From assembly GCA_018821425.1 (NCBI GenBank), contig JAHJMH010000040.1:1-18774 (forward strand): a stretch of DNA of 18,774 nt, written 5' to 3'. The notes beneath the pieces were generated by a model, which was not told where the DNA came from, searched no databases, and saw nothing but the letters and a program-made list of their open reading frames with translations. The stretch's first letter is position 1. Every line of letters begins with the position of its first letter. Shown here piece after piece: positions 1 through 6,257 of the stretch. The stretch comes from Nanobdellota archaeon (GTDB taxonomy: Archaea > Nanobdellota > Nanobdellia > Pacearchaeales > GW2011-AR1). Both the position numbers and the translations under genes were made by a program.

Positions 1-825
1 AGGTTTCCTACTTTTATCTAAATCAAATACCCAAATTTCTCCATTCTTTGCACGAGCATCATATTCCTTAGCCTCTGCTCCTGAAAAGACACCTGAATCT
101 CCATCAAGAAGAGATTTTACAACAAGTGCAGAATCTGGAGAACCTGAAAGAAGTGTTTCCAACATTGGCATTGTAATATCTTCTACTAATCTACCTAAAC
201 TATCTCTTTCTGTACCGACTTTTTTAATTTCTCCTTGGTATGTTTTCAATTCATTAGTGTATTCTCTTCTCAATGTTCCGTTAAGAGTAGTAATCTGACT
301 TCTAAGAGCTCTTTCATCTCCAGATGAACTTCCTGCCGTTCTAGCAACTAGAAGAAGACTATCCCTATTTGTCACTTTAGCATATACTCCTATTAATTCA
401 GATTCTAATTTGGATATTTCCTCATCTTTCTTAGAGAGTCCAGTAATCATTCTATCGCTATATTCTCTATCTAATCTATCCTCAACACTATCTCTTGTTG
501 CCGCGACAACTTCTTGAATTTGATTTTGGGAAACATCAGTAGTTCTTCCTCCAAAAGCAAAATAACCTGCAGCAAATCCGCCGATAATTCCTGAAGCTAA
601 TGCTACTCTTGGAGAAGCCAGAGAAAATAATATTTTCTTCCCCGCGTTATATGATTCAGATAATCTTTCTTGTGCAACCTTAAACGATTTATGACCTGTC
701 TCAGCGAATGCTTTCACACCCTTTATTGTTCTGTTAGAAAGTTTACTCTCACGAATTTCCTTCATAATTTCATCTCGGAGCTCTTTCTTCATTCTTTCTT
801 CCCGATTAAAATCTTCTTCTGCCAT
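1..825 (-). CDS. Unrecognised single-TM coiled-coil protein, C-terminus outside window
   Basis: An open frame of 275 codons runs from ATG at 825 off the left edge, so the C-terminus is missing. I do not recognise the family. Residues 1-60 are charged and predicted soluble. A Gly/Ala-rich hydrophobic stretch at about residues 70-92 (GIIGGFAAGYFAFGG) looks like one membrane span. The following 180 residues are polar, rich in Glu, Lys, Arg and Leu, with heptad-like spacing that suggests a coiled coil. The fragment ends in a segment with the motif EIWVFDLD. A TATA-like GTTTATAAAC at 853-862 lies about 30 nt upstream, as for other genes here. A membrane-tethered structural or surface protein is possible, but this is only inference. 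Confidence 0.75.
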   Translation of the reverse strand, partial: MAEEDFNREERMKKELRDEIMKEIRESKLSNRTIKGVKAFAETGHKSFKVAQERLSESYNAGKKILFSLASPRVALASGIIGGFAAGYFAFGGRTTDVSQNQIQEVVAATRDSVEDRLDREYSDRMITGLSKKDEEISKLESELIGVYAKVTNRDSLLLVARTAGSSSGDERALRSQITTLNGTLRREYTNELKTYQGEIKKVGTERDSLGRLVEDITMPMLETLLSGSPDSALVVKSLLDGDSGVFSGAEAKEYDARAKNGEIWVFDLDKSRKP

Positions 826-852
826 TTTATATGATTATATTTCAAATTTAAT

Positions 853-862
853 GTTTATAAAC
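853..862 (-). promoter_or_regulatory. TATA box of the 1-825 gene
   Basis: GTTTATAAAC is centred about 32 nt upstream of the ATG at 825. This fits an archaeal promoter giving a very short or no leader. Confidence 0.5.
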
Positions 863-988
863 TTTTCCGTTGTAACCATTCCATAATGAAACCATTCCTT
901 CGAAACTCTAGAAAAGCAACAGAATCACAACTGCGCGATAACAACTAATAGATAATAATTTTTATCAGATAAATTTCCCTAGAAATAA

Positions 989-1228
989 TTAGTAATCTTT
1001 ATTCGCCCACGCAATAATGTCGTCGTCCTGATCCTTTGAACCGATAACTTCTATCAAAACCGGAACAGATGTTTGTCCGGAAAGTTCCTTCAACAGCGTC
1101 CTTTCCTCATGCGGTTTCGGTACTTCCACCTTGTCGTACTTTATTCCTTTTGCATCCAACGCCGCTTCAGCCTTCTTACAGAAAGGGCATTGTTCTAGTC
1201 TGAATAATATCAACTTTTTTCCTTCCAT
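989..1228 (-). CDS. Glutaredoxin-like thiol-disulfide oxidoreductase
   Basis: This 79-aa protein is a compact thioredoxin fold. A first beta-strand (KLILFRLEQ) is followed by the redox motif CPFC at residues 14-17, then a helix. TSVPVL at residues 53-58 holds the cis-proline (Pro56) typical of glutaredoxins. The length matches small glutaredoxins and NrdH-type proteins. It probably acts in the cytoplasm, reducing disulfides with electrons from glutathione-like thiols or thioredoxin reductase; the partner cannot be told. It ends in TAA. A TATA-like ATTTAAAT at 1251-1258 sits about 26 nt upstream, so the mRNA is probably leaderless. It is transcribed divergently from the tRNA-Leu gene. Confidence 0.9.
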   Translation of the reverse strand: MEGKKLILFRLEQCPFCKKAEAALDAKGIKYDKVEVPKPHEERTLLKELSGQTSVPVLIEVIGSKDQDDDIIAWANKDY

Positions 1229-1250
1229 AAAAATTTTAGTTAGAGTATTT

Positions 1251-1258
1251 ATTTAAAT
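1251..1258 (-). promoter_or_regulatory. TATA box of the glutaredoxin gene
   Basis: ATTTAAAT is centred about 26 nt upstream of the ATG at 1228. This is the spacing expected for a leaderless archaeal transcript. Confidence 0.55.
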
Positions 1259-1310
1259 GTTTTCCACAATCCGCGAATAGTTAATTTTATGAAAATAGAA
1301 ATATAAGAAG

Positions 1311-1330
1311 TTTTTTAAGTCGGTGCCGAC
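1311..1330 (+). promoter_or_regulatory. TATA box and inverted repeat upstream of tRNA-Leu
   Basis: TTTTTTAA (1311-1318) is about 29 nt upstream of the tRNA 5' end and is the likely TATA box. Directly after it, 1319-1330 holds the inverted repeat GTCGG-TG-CCGAC. This lies between the TATA box and the expected transcription start. Its function, if any, is unknown. Confidence 0.45.
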
Positions 1331-1343
1331 ATATTCTTTTAAT

Positions 1344-1427
1344 GGGGGGGTGCCGGAGTGGTCAAACGGACAGCCCTTAAGAGGCTGTGGCTTAGTGCCT
1401 ACGCAGGTTCGAACCCTGTCCTCCCCA
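1344..1427 (+). tRNA. tRNA-Leu, anticodon UAA
   Basis: The cloverleaf folds fully. Acceptor GGGGGGG (1344-1350) pairs with CCTCCCC (1420-1426) with one G-U pair. The D-stem is CCG/CGG. The anticodon stem CAGCC/GGCTG carries loop CTTAAGA, giving anticodon TAA. A class II variable arm (GGC-loop-GCC) follows, then T-arm GCAGG, TTCGAAC, CCTGT. The discriminator base is A, as required for leucine. No CCA is encoded and there is no intron. Confidence 0.97.
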
Positions 1428-1435
1428 TAAAAATC

Positions 1436-1444
1436 TTTATTAAC
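1436..1444 (+). promoter_or_regulatory. TATA box of the argS transcript
   Basis: TTTATTAAC is centred about 26 nt upstream of the ATG at 1466 rather than of the argS ATG at 1507. The transcript should therefore begin at or next to the short leader ORF. Confidence 0.5.
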
Positions 1445-1465
1445 TTAATTTAACTCCTTTATCTT

Positions 1466-1510
1466 ATGGTTGCTGGAATTGTGAAAAACCCGCTGGAGGT
1501 TTTCAAATGA
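1466..1510 (+). CDS. Possible 14-codon leader ORF upstream of argS
   Basis: ATG at 1466 opens a 14-residue ORF (MVAGIVKNPLEVFK) that stops at TGA 1508-1510. The stop overlaps the argS start in an ATGA arrangement. The argS Shine-Dalgarno GGAGG lies inside it. The ATG sits where a leaderless start is expected, about 26 nt after the TATA box, and nearly all genes here follow that rule. It contains no arginine, so it is not a classic attenuation peptide. Translational coupling to argS is an inference. It may instead be untranslated 5' leader. Confidence 0.4.
   Translation: MVAGIVKNPLEVFK
1495..1499 (+). promoter_or_regulatory. Shine-Dalgarno of argS
   Basis: GGAGG lies 7 nt before ATG 1507 and complements the anti-SD of archaeal 16S rRNA. 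It supports 1507 as the argS start. Few genes in this window have such a site. Confidence 0.75.
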
Positions 1511-3210
1511 AAGAGGTTATCGTTAAAATACTCAAAAAGGCATTAAAGAAAAAAGCTGTCAGCCTCAAGGATGAGGAGATATTAAATTTAATCGAGGTCC
1601 CGCCAAGTCAAGAGATGGGAGACTATGCCTTCCCCTGCTTTTTTCTTTCCAAACAACTTCATGACAATCCCTCTCGAATCGCAATTGAACTCCGAGAGAA
1701 AATGGGCAACGCTCCCGCAACGGATTTAGAAGATATACAAACCCAAGGACCTTACATAAATTTCTTTGTGAACCGAAAAAGTCTCGCGCGCCAAGTTATC
1801 TGGGACGCGATAACACAGAAGAAAAATTTCGGCGAATCGAAACTGGGAAAAGGAAAAAGAACCATGATTGAGTTTCCATCTCCAAACACAAACAAGCCTC
1901 TTCATCTTGGACATTTGAGGAACATGGCGATAGGAGAAAGCATCTCAAGAATTCTTGAATTTAACGACGAGAAAGTAATCCGCGCGAATATGAACAACGA
2001 CAGAGGAATTCACATTTGCAAATCTATGCTCGCGTACAAAAAATGGGGCCGCGAAAAAACACCCACAGATAAAAAGGAAAAATCGGACCATTTCGTCGGC
2101 GACTTTTACGTAATGTTTAACAAGAAGAAAACCAAAAAACTTGAAGCCGAAGCTCAAGAGATGCTGCAAAAATGGGAGGCTGGCGACAAGAACACCCTCC
2201 TTTTGTGGAAGCTTATGAATGGTTGGGCGCTCGACGGATTCAAGGAGACCTACAAAAAATTCGAGATAAAACACGACGTCAATTATTTTGAAAGTAAGAT
2301 TTACAAAAAAGGAAAAGAGATGATTCTTGACGGTGTAAAAAAAGGTTTGTTCACGCAAGAAAAAAGTGGGGAAGTCAAAATTGATTTAAGCAATGAGAAA
2401 CTCGGAGAAAAAATTCTTTTGAGAAAGGACGGAACATCTGTCTATATTGTTTTTGATCTCGCACTCGCAAAAATAAAGTTTGAGGATTATAAACTGAACA
2501 AATCTTTTTACGTCGTCGGCAACGAGCAGGATTACCATTTCAAAGTCCTATTCTCACTTCTGGAAAAACTTGGATTCAAGGACAAAGAGATGAAACACAT
2601 TTCTTACGGATTGGTGAATCTTCCAACAGGAAGAATGAAAAGCCGTGAAGGAACTGTCGTTGACGCGGATGATTTGATTGAACGGGTCAGATTACTTGCG
2701 GAAAAAGAATTGTCCAAAAGAGACAAACTTTCAAAAACAGAACTTAAAAAGAGAAGTCTTATAATTGCCTTAGCGTCGATAAAGTATCTTTTACTTAAAG
2801 TTGATATAAACAAGAACATGCTTTTCAACCCGAAAGAATCGGTTTCCTTCGACGGTGATACTGGACCTTACATTCTTTACAGTTACGCGCGCGCTAGTTC
2901 AATAATGGAAAAAGCTTCGTTGGTTCAGAAAAAAACAGAAGTAAACGAACTTGAAGAAAAAGACATAGCGCTCGTAAAAAAACTTTCGCAGTTTCCGGAA
3001 ATCGTCGAGAGTGCATATAAAAATTTGAATCCTTCGTTAATCGCAAACTATTCTTATCAACTCGCACAAATCTTCAACGAATTTTATCACAACTGTAAGG
3101 TCATTGGCTCCGAAGAAGAAGCTTTCCGTTTGGCTTTGGTTCAATCTTTCAGACAAGTTTTAAAAAATTCTCTCTCACTTATCGGAATAGAAACCCTCGA
3201 TAAGATGTAA
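1507..3210 (+). CDS. argS: Arginyl-tRNA synthetase
   Basis: A 567-aa class I aminoacyl-tRNA synthetase that charges tRNA-Arg with arginine using ATP. The N-terminal Add1-like tRNA-binding domain spans about residues 1-110. The catalytic Rossmann fold carries the HIGH-type motif HLGH (133-136) within SPNTNKPLHLGHLRN. The second signature, MKSREG (377-382), corresponds to KMSK. The C-terminal all-helical anticodon-binding domain ends in a typical segment near LIGIETLDKM. The length is normal and the gene looks intact. The start at 1507 is chosen for its GGAGG at 7 nt spacing. It lies downstream of tRNA-Leu on the same strand but has its own TATA box. Confidence 0.97.
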   Translation: MKEVIVKILKKALKKKAVSLKDEEILNLIEVPPSQEMGDYAFPCFFLSKQLHDNPSRIAIELREKMGNAPATDLEDIQTQGPYINFFVNRKSLARQVIWDAITQKKNFGESKLGKGKRTMIEFPSPNTNKPLHLGHLRNMAIGESISRILEFNDEKVIRANMNNDRGIHICKSMLAYKKWGREKTPTDKKEKSDHFVGDFYVMFNKKKTKKLEAEAQEMLQKWEAGDKNTLLLWKLMNGWALDGFKETYKKFEIKHDVNYFESKIYKKGKEMILDGVKKGLFTQEKSGEVKIDLSNEKLGEKILLRKDGTSVYIVFDLALAKIKFEDYKLNKSFYVVGNEQDYHFKVLFSLLEKLGFKDKEMKHISYGLVNLPTGRMKSREGTVVDADDLIERVRLLAEKELSKRDKLSKTELKKRSLIIALASIKYLLLKVDINKNMLFNPKESVSFDGDTGPYILYSYARASSIMEKASLVQKKTEVNELEEKDIALVKKLSQFPEIVESAYKNLNPSLIANYSYQLAQIFNEFYHNCKVIGSEEEAFRLALVQSFRQVLKNSLSLIGIETLDKM

Positions 3211-3219
3211 TCTTATTTT

Positions 3220-3243
3220 GGCGAGAGTGAACGAAGCGAACTC
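3220..3243. repeat. GCGAGAG/GAACGAAG-type intergenic element
   Basis: The stretch GCGAGAG followed by TGAACGAAGCGAAC lies in the argS to 3309 spacer. GCGAGAG recurs at 12132, and GTGAACGAAG recurs near 6647. It may be a member of a short dispersed intergenic repeat family; the function is unknown. Confidence 0.35.
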
Positions 3244-3262
3244 CCCATTCCCAAAACAAAAC

Positions 3263-3272
3263 TTATTTAAAG
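3263..3272 (+). promoter_or_regulatory. TATA box of the 3309 gene
   Basis: TTATTTAAAG is centred about 42 nt before the ATG. The predicted transcript thus has a leader of about 15 nt, enough to hold the GGAGG at 3300. Confidence 0.45.
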
Positions 3273-3299
3273 AATATTTTTCTTATTGAATAAATAAAA

Positions 3300-3304
3300 G
3301 GAGG
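3300..3304 (+). promoter_or_regulatory. Shine-Dalgarno of the 3309 gene
   Basis: GGAGG stands 4 nt before ATG 3309. It sits in AATAAATAAAAGGAGGT, which is nearly repeated before the 3815 gene. This fixes 3309 as the start rather than the internal Met6. Confidence 0.7.
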
Positions 3305-3308
3305 TAAA

Positions 3309-3701
3309 ATGGTACATATAAATGTAATGAACGAATCTTTTTTCGCAAAGATTCTCAAGGATTTCAACGTTGCTGGTGAACTTATAAGAGCCAGACAGGA
3401 AGAGAAGCAAGGACTTCTGGATGAATTTGATGCGGAATGTAAGAGATTTTTCTTCGGGAAAATTTCTGAAAAAGCGCTAGCATCTTCAGTAAAGAAGACA
3501 AACAAAGAGCTTCAGAGACTTGACAAAGGAATAAGAGAGAACATGGCAAGATCGAGAGGCGCAGGAGATAGAGCATTGAAACTTGTTTCAGCGCAAGCAC
3601 CCGTCGGATTCAGAGCAACTCTTTCAGGAATCAGCGGAGGAAAAAAGATGAAAAAGAGTGCGAAAGGGAAGAAAAAGAAAACAGCTAGTAAGAAAAAGTA
3701 A
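3309..3701 (+). CDS. Unrecognised small protein with lysine-rich C-terminal tail
   Basis: A 130-aa soluble protein with no family I recognise. Residues 1-90 are helical and charged with heptad-like spacing, suggesting a short coiled coil. Residues 95-110 contain Gly/Pro/Ala. The last 20 or so residues are almost all lysine with Ser, Ala and Gly (KKMKKSAKGKKKK), recalling histone H1-like or nucleic-acid-binding tails. A canonical GGAGG Shine-Dalgarno and a likely terminator downstream suggest a strongly expressed single-gene unit. A role in binding DNA or RNA is inferred only from charge. No cysteine cluster, catalytic motif or membrane span is visible. Confidence 0.8.
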   Translation: MVHINVMNESFFAKILKDFNVAGELIRARQEEKQGLLDEFDAECKRFFFGKISEKALASSVKKTNKELQRLDKGIRENMARSRGAGDRALKLVSAQAPVGFRATLSGISGGKKMKKSAKGKKKKTASKKK

Positions 3702-3735
3702 TTTTTTTAACAACCTTACTTAAGTTGTTTTTCCC
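3702..3735 (+). terminator. Likely terminator of the 3309 gene
   Basis: A run of seven T (3702-3708) begins directly at the stop codon. The stem AACAAC/GTTGTT (3709-3714 with 3724-3729) then leads into a further T run. Oligo-T tracts end archaeal transcripts. Confidence 0.5.
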
Positions 3736-3771
3736 TTTATTTTATCAGTTAAAAATTAAACAAAGAAAACT

Positions 3772-3780
3772 AAATATAAT
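3772..3780 (+). promoter_or_regulatory. TATA box of the 3815 gene
   Basis: AAATATAAT is about 39 nt before the ATG. It predicts a leader of roughly 15 nt that includes the GGAGG at 3800, the same design as the 3309 gene. Confidence 0.4.
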
Positions 3781-3799
3781 AGTTTCAAATAAATAAAAA

Positions 3800-3804
3800 G
3801 GAGG
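3800..3804 (+). promoter_or_regulatory. Shine-Dalgarno of the 3815 gene
   Basis: GGAGG lies 10 nt before ATG 3815 in a context (AATAAATAAAAAGGAGGT) almost identical to that at 3287-3305. Confidence 0.6.
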
Positions 3805-3814
3805 TTGAATTGAA

Positions 3815-4018
3815 ATGGCAAAACAAGGCGGAAGAGTTTTGAACTTTATTGCTTGGTTAACGGGAGTGATTGTTTCACTTGCAGTAGGATTCGCGATGGT
3901 CGGCGGAACATTAACACTACCCACACGGCTTGGCGGTGATGTTCTTGCAATGATTGCGGGATGGGTTGTTGTAGTAACAACATTAATCAGTGTAGTACTT
4001 GCAATATTAAAGCAGTAA
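3815..4018 (+). CDS. Small two-TM membrane protein
   Basis: This 67-aa protein has two hydrophobic spans, at about residues 10-31 and 42-64. A short Gly/Thr-rich turn containing TLPTRLGGD joins them. The N-terminus (MAKQGGR) is basic, so the ends are probably cytoplasmic. There is no signal-peptide cleavage site and no catalytic motif. The strong GGAGG and following T-rich tract (4024-4039) suggest an independent, well-expressed gene. I do not recognise the family. Confidence 0.75.
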   Translation: MAKQGGRVLNFIAWLTGVIVSLAVGFAMVGGTLTLPTRLGGDVLAMIAGWVVVVTTLISVVLAILKQ

Positions 4019-4023
4019 ACCAA

Positions 4024-4039
4024 CTTTTTTTATTTTTTT
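4024..4039 (+). terminator. T-rich terminator after the 3815 gene
   Basis: Two runs of seven to eight T occur within 16 nt, shortly after the TAA at 4016-4018. This fits archaeal oligo-T termination. Confidence 0.45.
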
Positions 4040-4096
4040 ATCTTTATTGCTTTCCCTTTTTTCTTTTAGAATTTTAATCAAATTATTATGGAAAGG

Positions 4097-4105
4097 TATA
4101 AAAAG
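4097..4105 (+). promoter_or_regulatory. TATA box of the 4126 gene
   Basis: TATAAAAAG is centred 25 nt upstream of ATG 4126. It overlaps the in-frame GTG at 4105, so that GTG cannot be the start if this box is used. Confidence 0.7.
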
Positions 4106-4194
4106 TGAAAATACTATCATCCAATATGGTTAACACCAATGTTGAAGTGAGCAAAAAGGTTTCTTATAATCCATTAAAAATGTGGGGAAGTTGG
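4097..4194 (+). repeat. 98-nt duplicated promoter and N-terminus block, copy A
   Basis: This block starts with TATAAAAAG and runs through the first 23 codons of the 4126 gene to AGTTGG. It matches 5150-5247 with 3 mismatches in 98 nt. Outside it the two loci differ strongly, so the shared unit is the promoter plus N-terminal coding region. Confidence 0.9.
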
Positions 4195-4359
4195 GTTAGC
4201 GTAGCATTGTGGTTTTTTTTTAACCTTATTGCCCAAGAGATTACTCCGGCAGGGAATCCTCCCCCGTTTTTTAATAAGGAGATCATAATGCCCATAGTAA
4301 TTTTCTTTTTGGTGGGCTGGGGCATTCACTCTTTAGTCAGATATTTGAGAAATCGTTAA
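4126..4359 (+). CDS. Small membrane protein, paralogue A
   Basis: A 77-aa protein read from ATG 4126, the start predicted by the TATA spacing; an upstream GTG at 4105 would add 7 residues. The polar N-terminus MVNTNVEVSKKVSYNPLKMW is shared exactly with the protein at 5179. Two hydrophobic spans follow, at about residues 19-37 and 53-69. A basic tail with GW-IHSLVRYL is also shared with the paralogue, while the middle differs in sequence and length. The function is unknown. The variable centre lies in the membrane and outer-loop part; the conserved ends are probably cytoplasmic. Confidence 0.75.
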   Translation: MVNTNVEVSKKVSYNPLKMWGSWVSVALWFFFNLIAQEITPAGNPPPFFNKEIIMPIVIFFLVGWGIHSLVRYLRNR

Positions 4360-4393
4360 CGATAACTTTATTGATTTCTCTTTTAGATAAATT

Positions 4394-4400
4394 TTTATAT
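4394..4400 (+). promoter_or_regulatory. TATA box of the putative protease gene
   Basis: TTTATAT is centred about 24 nt before ATG 4421. It supports a leaderless start there rather than at the upstream TTG 4406. Confidence 0.5.
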
Positions 4401-4420
4401 CTTTTTTGCTTGAGTATTTA

Positions 4421-5134
4421 ATGGCAATGAAAAAGATGTTTATTATTTCGGGGGTTCTCATTTTGCTCACTCTTCTAATTATTATCGGACTTAAATATTA
4501 TAATAAAGATTACCAACAAGAATTTGAAATAATAAATAAATCCCAATGTCTCCCCAATTGGTGTTTTGATTATCTAAACTGGTCTGAATGTGCAAGTGTT
4601 GGAGAGCGCCTGCGAGATTCTTACCTTTGCTCAGATCCTATCAAAATTCCTGGACCATTTAATATAACTATAATTGGCGATGGAGACTGTATAAAAAAGA
4701 TTAACCCTGCAATTGATTTACTCAAAGAAAAATCTCCAAATAATTATATTTATGTTACAAATTATGTTCATACAATAGAGTGCCCTGAAAATATTTATTC
4801 TGTAAGCGGTTCAGGACTTGGGGGGATAGATGTAAGGTATCCTCCAATATTCTATTTTAATAAAGGAGAAGAGGGATATCAAACTTCGGAACAGGATACC
4901 ATCTGGTTCGCTTCAGTATTTGTCCATGAAGCCTGCCATTCCAATCTATATTATAACTACTTTTTCGAGCACCCAGAAGCATATACTTACCGCCAGGTTC
5001 CCAGGGGATCATATAGTCTAGAGTACGGAGAACACTATTGTCAAGATGTACAGTATAAAGCATTAAAAATATTAGGTGCTGAAGGATATTACTTTGACCA
5101 TTTTTACGAGGTCGATAATTGGTGGGAAATTTAA
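4421..5134 (+). CDS. Membrane-anchored putative zinc metallopeptidase
   Basis: A 237-aa protein from ATG 4421 (an in-frame ATG at 4427 and a TTG at 4406 are alternatives). Residues 6-25 form one hydrophobic N-terminal anchor, so the rest should face outside. HEACH at residues 169-173, preceded by the hydrophobic stretch FASVFV, fits the HExxH zinc-binding helix. About 30 residues on, YGEHYCQDVQYKAL contains Glu204, a candidate third ligand as in gluzincin-type peptidases. Six or more cysteines and three N-x-S/T sequons fit an extracellular protein. The exact family and substrate are unknown. The gene lies between two paralogous small membrane proteins, each with its own TATA box. Confidence 0.7.
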   Translation: MAMKKMFIISGVLILLTLLIIIGLKYYNKDYQQEFEIINKSQCLPNWCFDYLNWSECASVGERLRDSYLCSDPIKIPGPFNITIIGDGDCIKKINPAIDLLKEKSPNNYIYVTNYVHTIECPENIYSVSGSGLGGIDVRYPPIFYFNKGEEGYQTSEQDTIWFASVFVHEACHSNLYYNYFFEHPEAYTYRQVPRGSYSLEYGEHYCQDVQYKALKILGAEGYYFDHFYEVDNWWEI

Positions 5135-5149
5135 ATTGTTTTAGAAAGT

Positions 5150-5158
5150 TATAAAAAG
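5150..5158 (+). promoter_or_regulatory. TATA box of the 5179 gene
   Basis: TATAAAAAG is centred 25 nt upstream of ATG 5179, as in copy A. It overlaps the alternative GTG at 5158. Confidence 0.7.
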
Positions 5159-5247
5159 TGAAAATACTATCTCCCAATATGGTTAACACCAATGTTGAAG
5201 TGAGCAAAAAGGTTTCTTATAATCCATTAAAAATGTGGGGTAGTTGG
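5150..5247 (+). repeat. 98-nt duplicated promoter and N-terminus block, copy B
   Basis: Near-identical to 4097-4194 (3 mismatches in 98 nt), in the same orientation about 1.05 kb downstream. It begins 16 nt after the putative protease stop codon. Confidence 0.9.
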
Positions 5248-5451
5248 ATTGGAGCAGTCCCCGGGCTCTTCTATACATTTTTTGGGGTGCTTTTCCTCTT
5301 GGGTTTTTCAGGACCTACTATTTTTACCTTTCACGGTTCTTCCACTTTTTTATTAATTATGCTCTTTAATTTTCTACCCTATATTATTATCGGTTTCCTC
5401 CTCGGCTGGAGCATCCATTCTTTAGTTAGATATTTGAAAAATAAAAAATAA
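5179..5451 (+). CDS. Small membrane protein, paralogue B
   Basis: A 90-aa protein from ATG 5179, chosen by TATA spacing over GTG 5158. The first 24 residues match paralogue A (4126) except at the end. The two hydrophobic segments, at about residues 24-45 and 56-80, are longer and different in sequence. The tail GWSIHSLVRYLKN is again shared. The pattern of constant ends and variable centre suggests selection or exchange acting on separate parts. The function is unknown. It converges on dtdA with only 2 nt between stop codons. Confidence 0.78.
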   Translation: MVNTNVEVSKKVSYNPLKMWGSWIGAVPGLFYTFFGVLFLLGFSGPTIFTFHGSSTFLLIMLFNFLPYIIIGFLLGWSIHSLVRYLKNKK

Positions 5452-5453
5452 AA

Positions 5454-6257
5454 TCACTTATCAACTTCCCCAGTTCTTTTCTTAGGAATAAAAAACTTAT
5501 CCAAAATTTTCAAAACTTCATCCTTATGCTCTTTTCTGCCAAGGCCTTTCCAATCAAGCAGAATCATATCAACTTCTTCCTCGGTTTTTTCTATCGCTTC
5601 GCGAACCATCTCTTCTGTTAGTGGAAAAGCATTTTGTGAAATAACATGGGAAATTGCGACATTGGACTTTCCTTGTACTTTGTTAAAGTTCGGGCAGTAG
5701 TGCGGACCGCCGACGGCAACAGCGACTTCGTTGTAAGGATTTTCTTTGAAGCTTTCTATCGAATCTGAAATCGTCTTCGCGAGAATAAATGCTGCCCGTC
5801 TGTCGGACCATTCCGTTTCTGTAGAACCAATCTCAACAAAAACACACGGCTTGTTTATCAGCGGACCGTGGTGTGTCGTCTCCATCGTAACCTTATAGTT
5901 TTTCAAATCATAATGCTCCACATTTTCATTCAACTTAGTAAAAATATGTTTGAAGAACAAAGAGGAACTCTTGCAAACTTTCCCTCTTTCACCACCATAA
6001 TCTGCAGACCGCCAGTTTCCGGGCGCGTGAATCGAAAGCGTTTTCTCTCCGCTTTCGGAAGCGTGCTTCGACGCAAAAATCACAAAATCAAAATCATTTA
6101 TTTTCTCAGGGTCAAAACTCTCAGTATAAATTATTTCTTTATCAACAAGGTAAAATTTAAACTGCTCAGAACTTCCAGGAAACTGCGACAACTGAGTCGT
6201 GATGTTTATCCCGGCCTTGTCGAGCTTCGATGCCACTACCAAAAACTTTTCGTACAT
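5454..6257 (-). CDS. dtdA: D-aminoacyl-tRNA deacylase (archaeal/plant type)
   Basis: A 267-aa protein of the DtdA/GEK1 (DTD2) family. This enzyme hydrolyses D-aminoacyl-tRNAs and keeps D-amino acids out of proteins. Family hallmarks are SKHASESGEKTLSIH (residues 63-77), TTHHGP (127-132), EIGSTE (142-147) and GGPHYCPNF (183-191). The conserved His and Cys residues in these blocks are those typical of the zinc-dependent family. The length is normal and the stop is TGA. The start at 6257 is supported by a TATA box about 28 nt upstream. It is divergent from the 6294 gene across a 36-bp spacer, and it fits the surrounding translation genes. Confidence 0.96.
   Translation of the reverse strand: MYEKFLVVASKLDKAGINITTQLSQFPGSSEQFKFYLVDKEIIYTESFDPEKINDFDFVIFASKHASESGEKTLSIHAPGNWRSADYGGERGKVCKSSSLFFKHIFTKLNENVEHYDLKNYKVTMETTHHGPLINKPCVFVEIGSTETEWSDRRAAFILAKTISDSIESFKENPYNEVAVAVGGPHYCPNFNKVQGKSNVAISHVISQNAFPLTEEMVREAIEKTEEEVDMILLDWKGLGRKEHKDEVLKILDKFFIPKKRTGEVDK

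Noticed and set aside
1945..2358. Minus-strand 137-codon frame inside argS
   Set aside because: It is antisense to conserved ArgRS motifs and reflects codon bias of the real gene.
4105..4125. GTG start for the first small membrane paralogue, and the same at 5158 for the second
   Set aside because: The GTG overlaps the TATA box TATAAAAAG; the ATG 21 nt downstream sits at the promoter distance used by other genes here.
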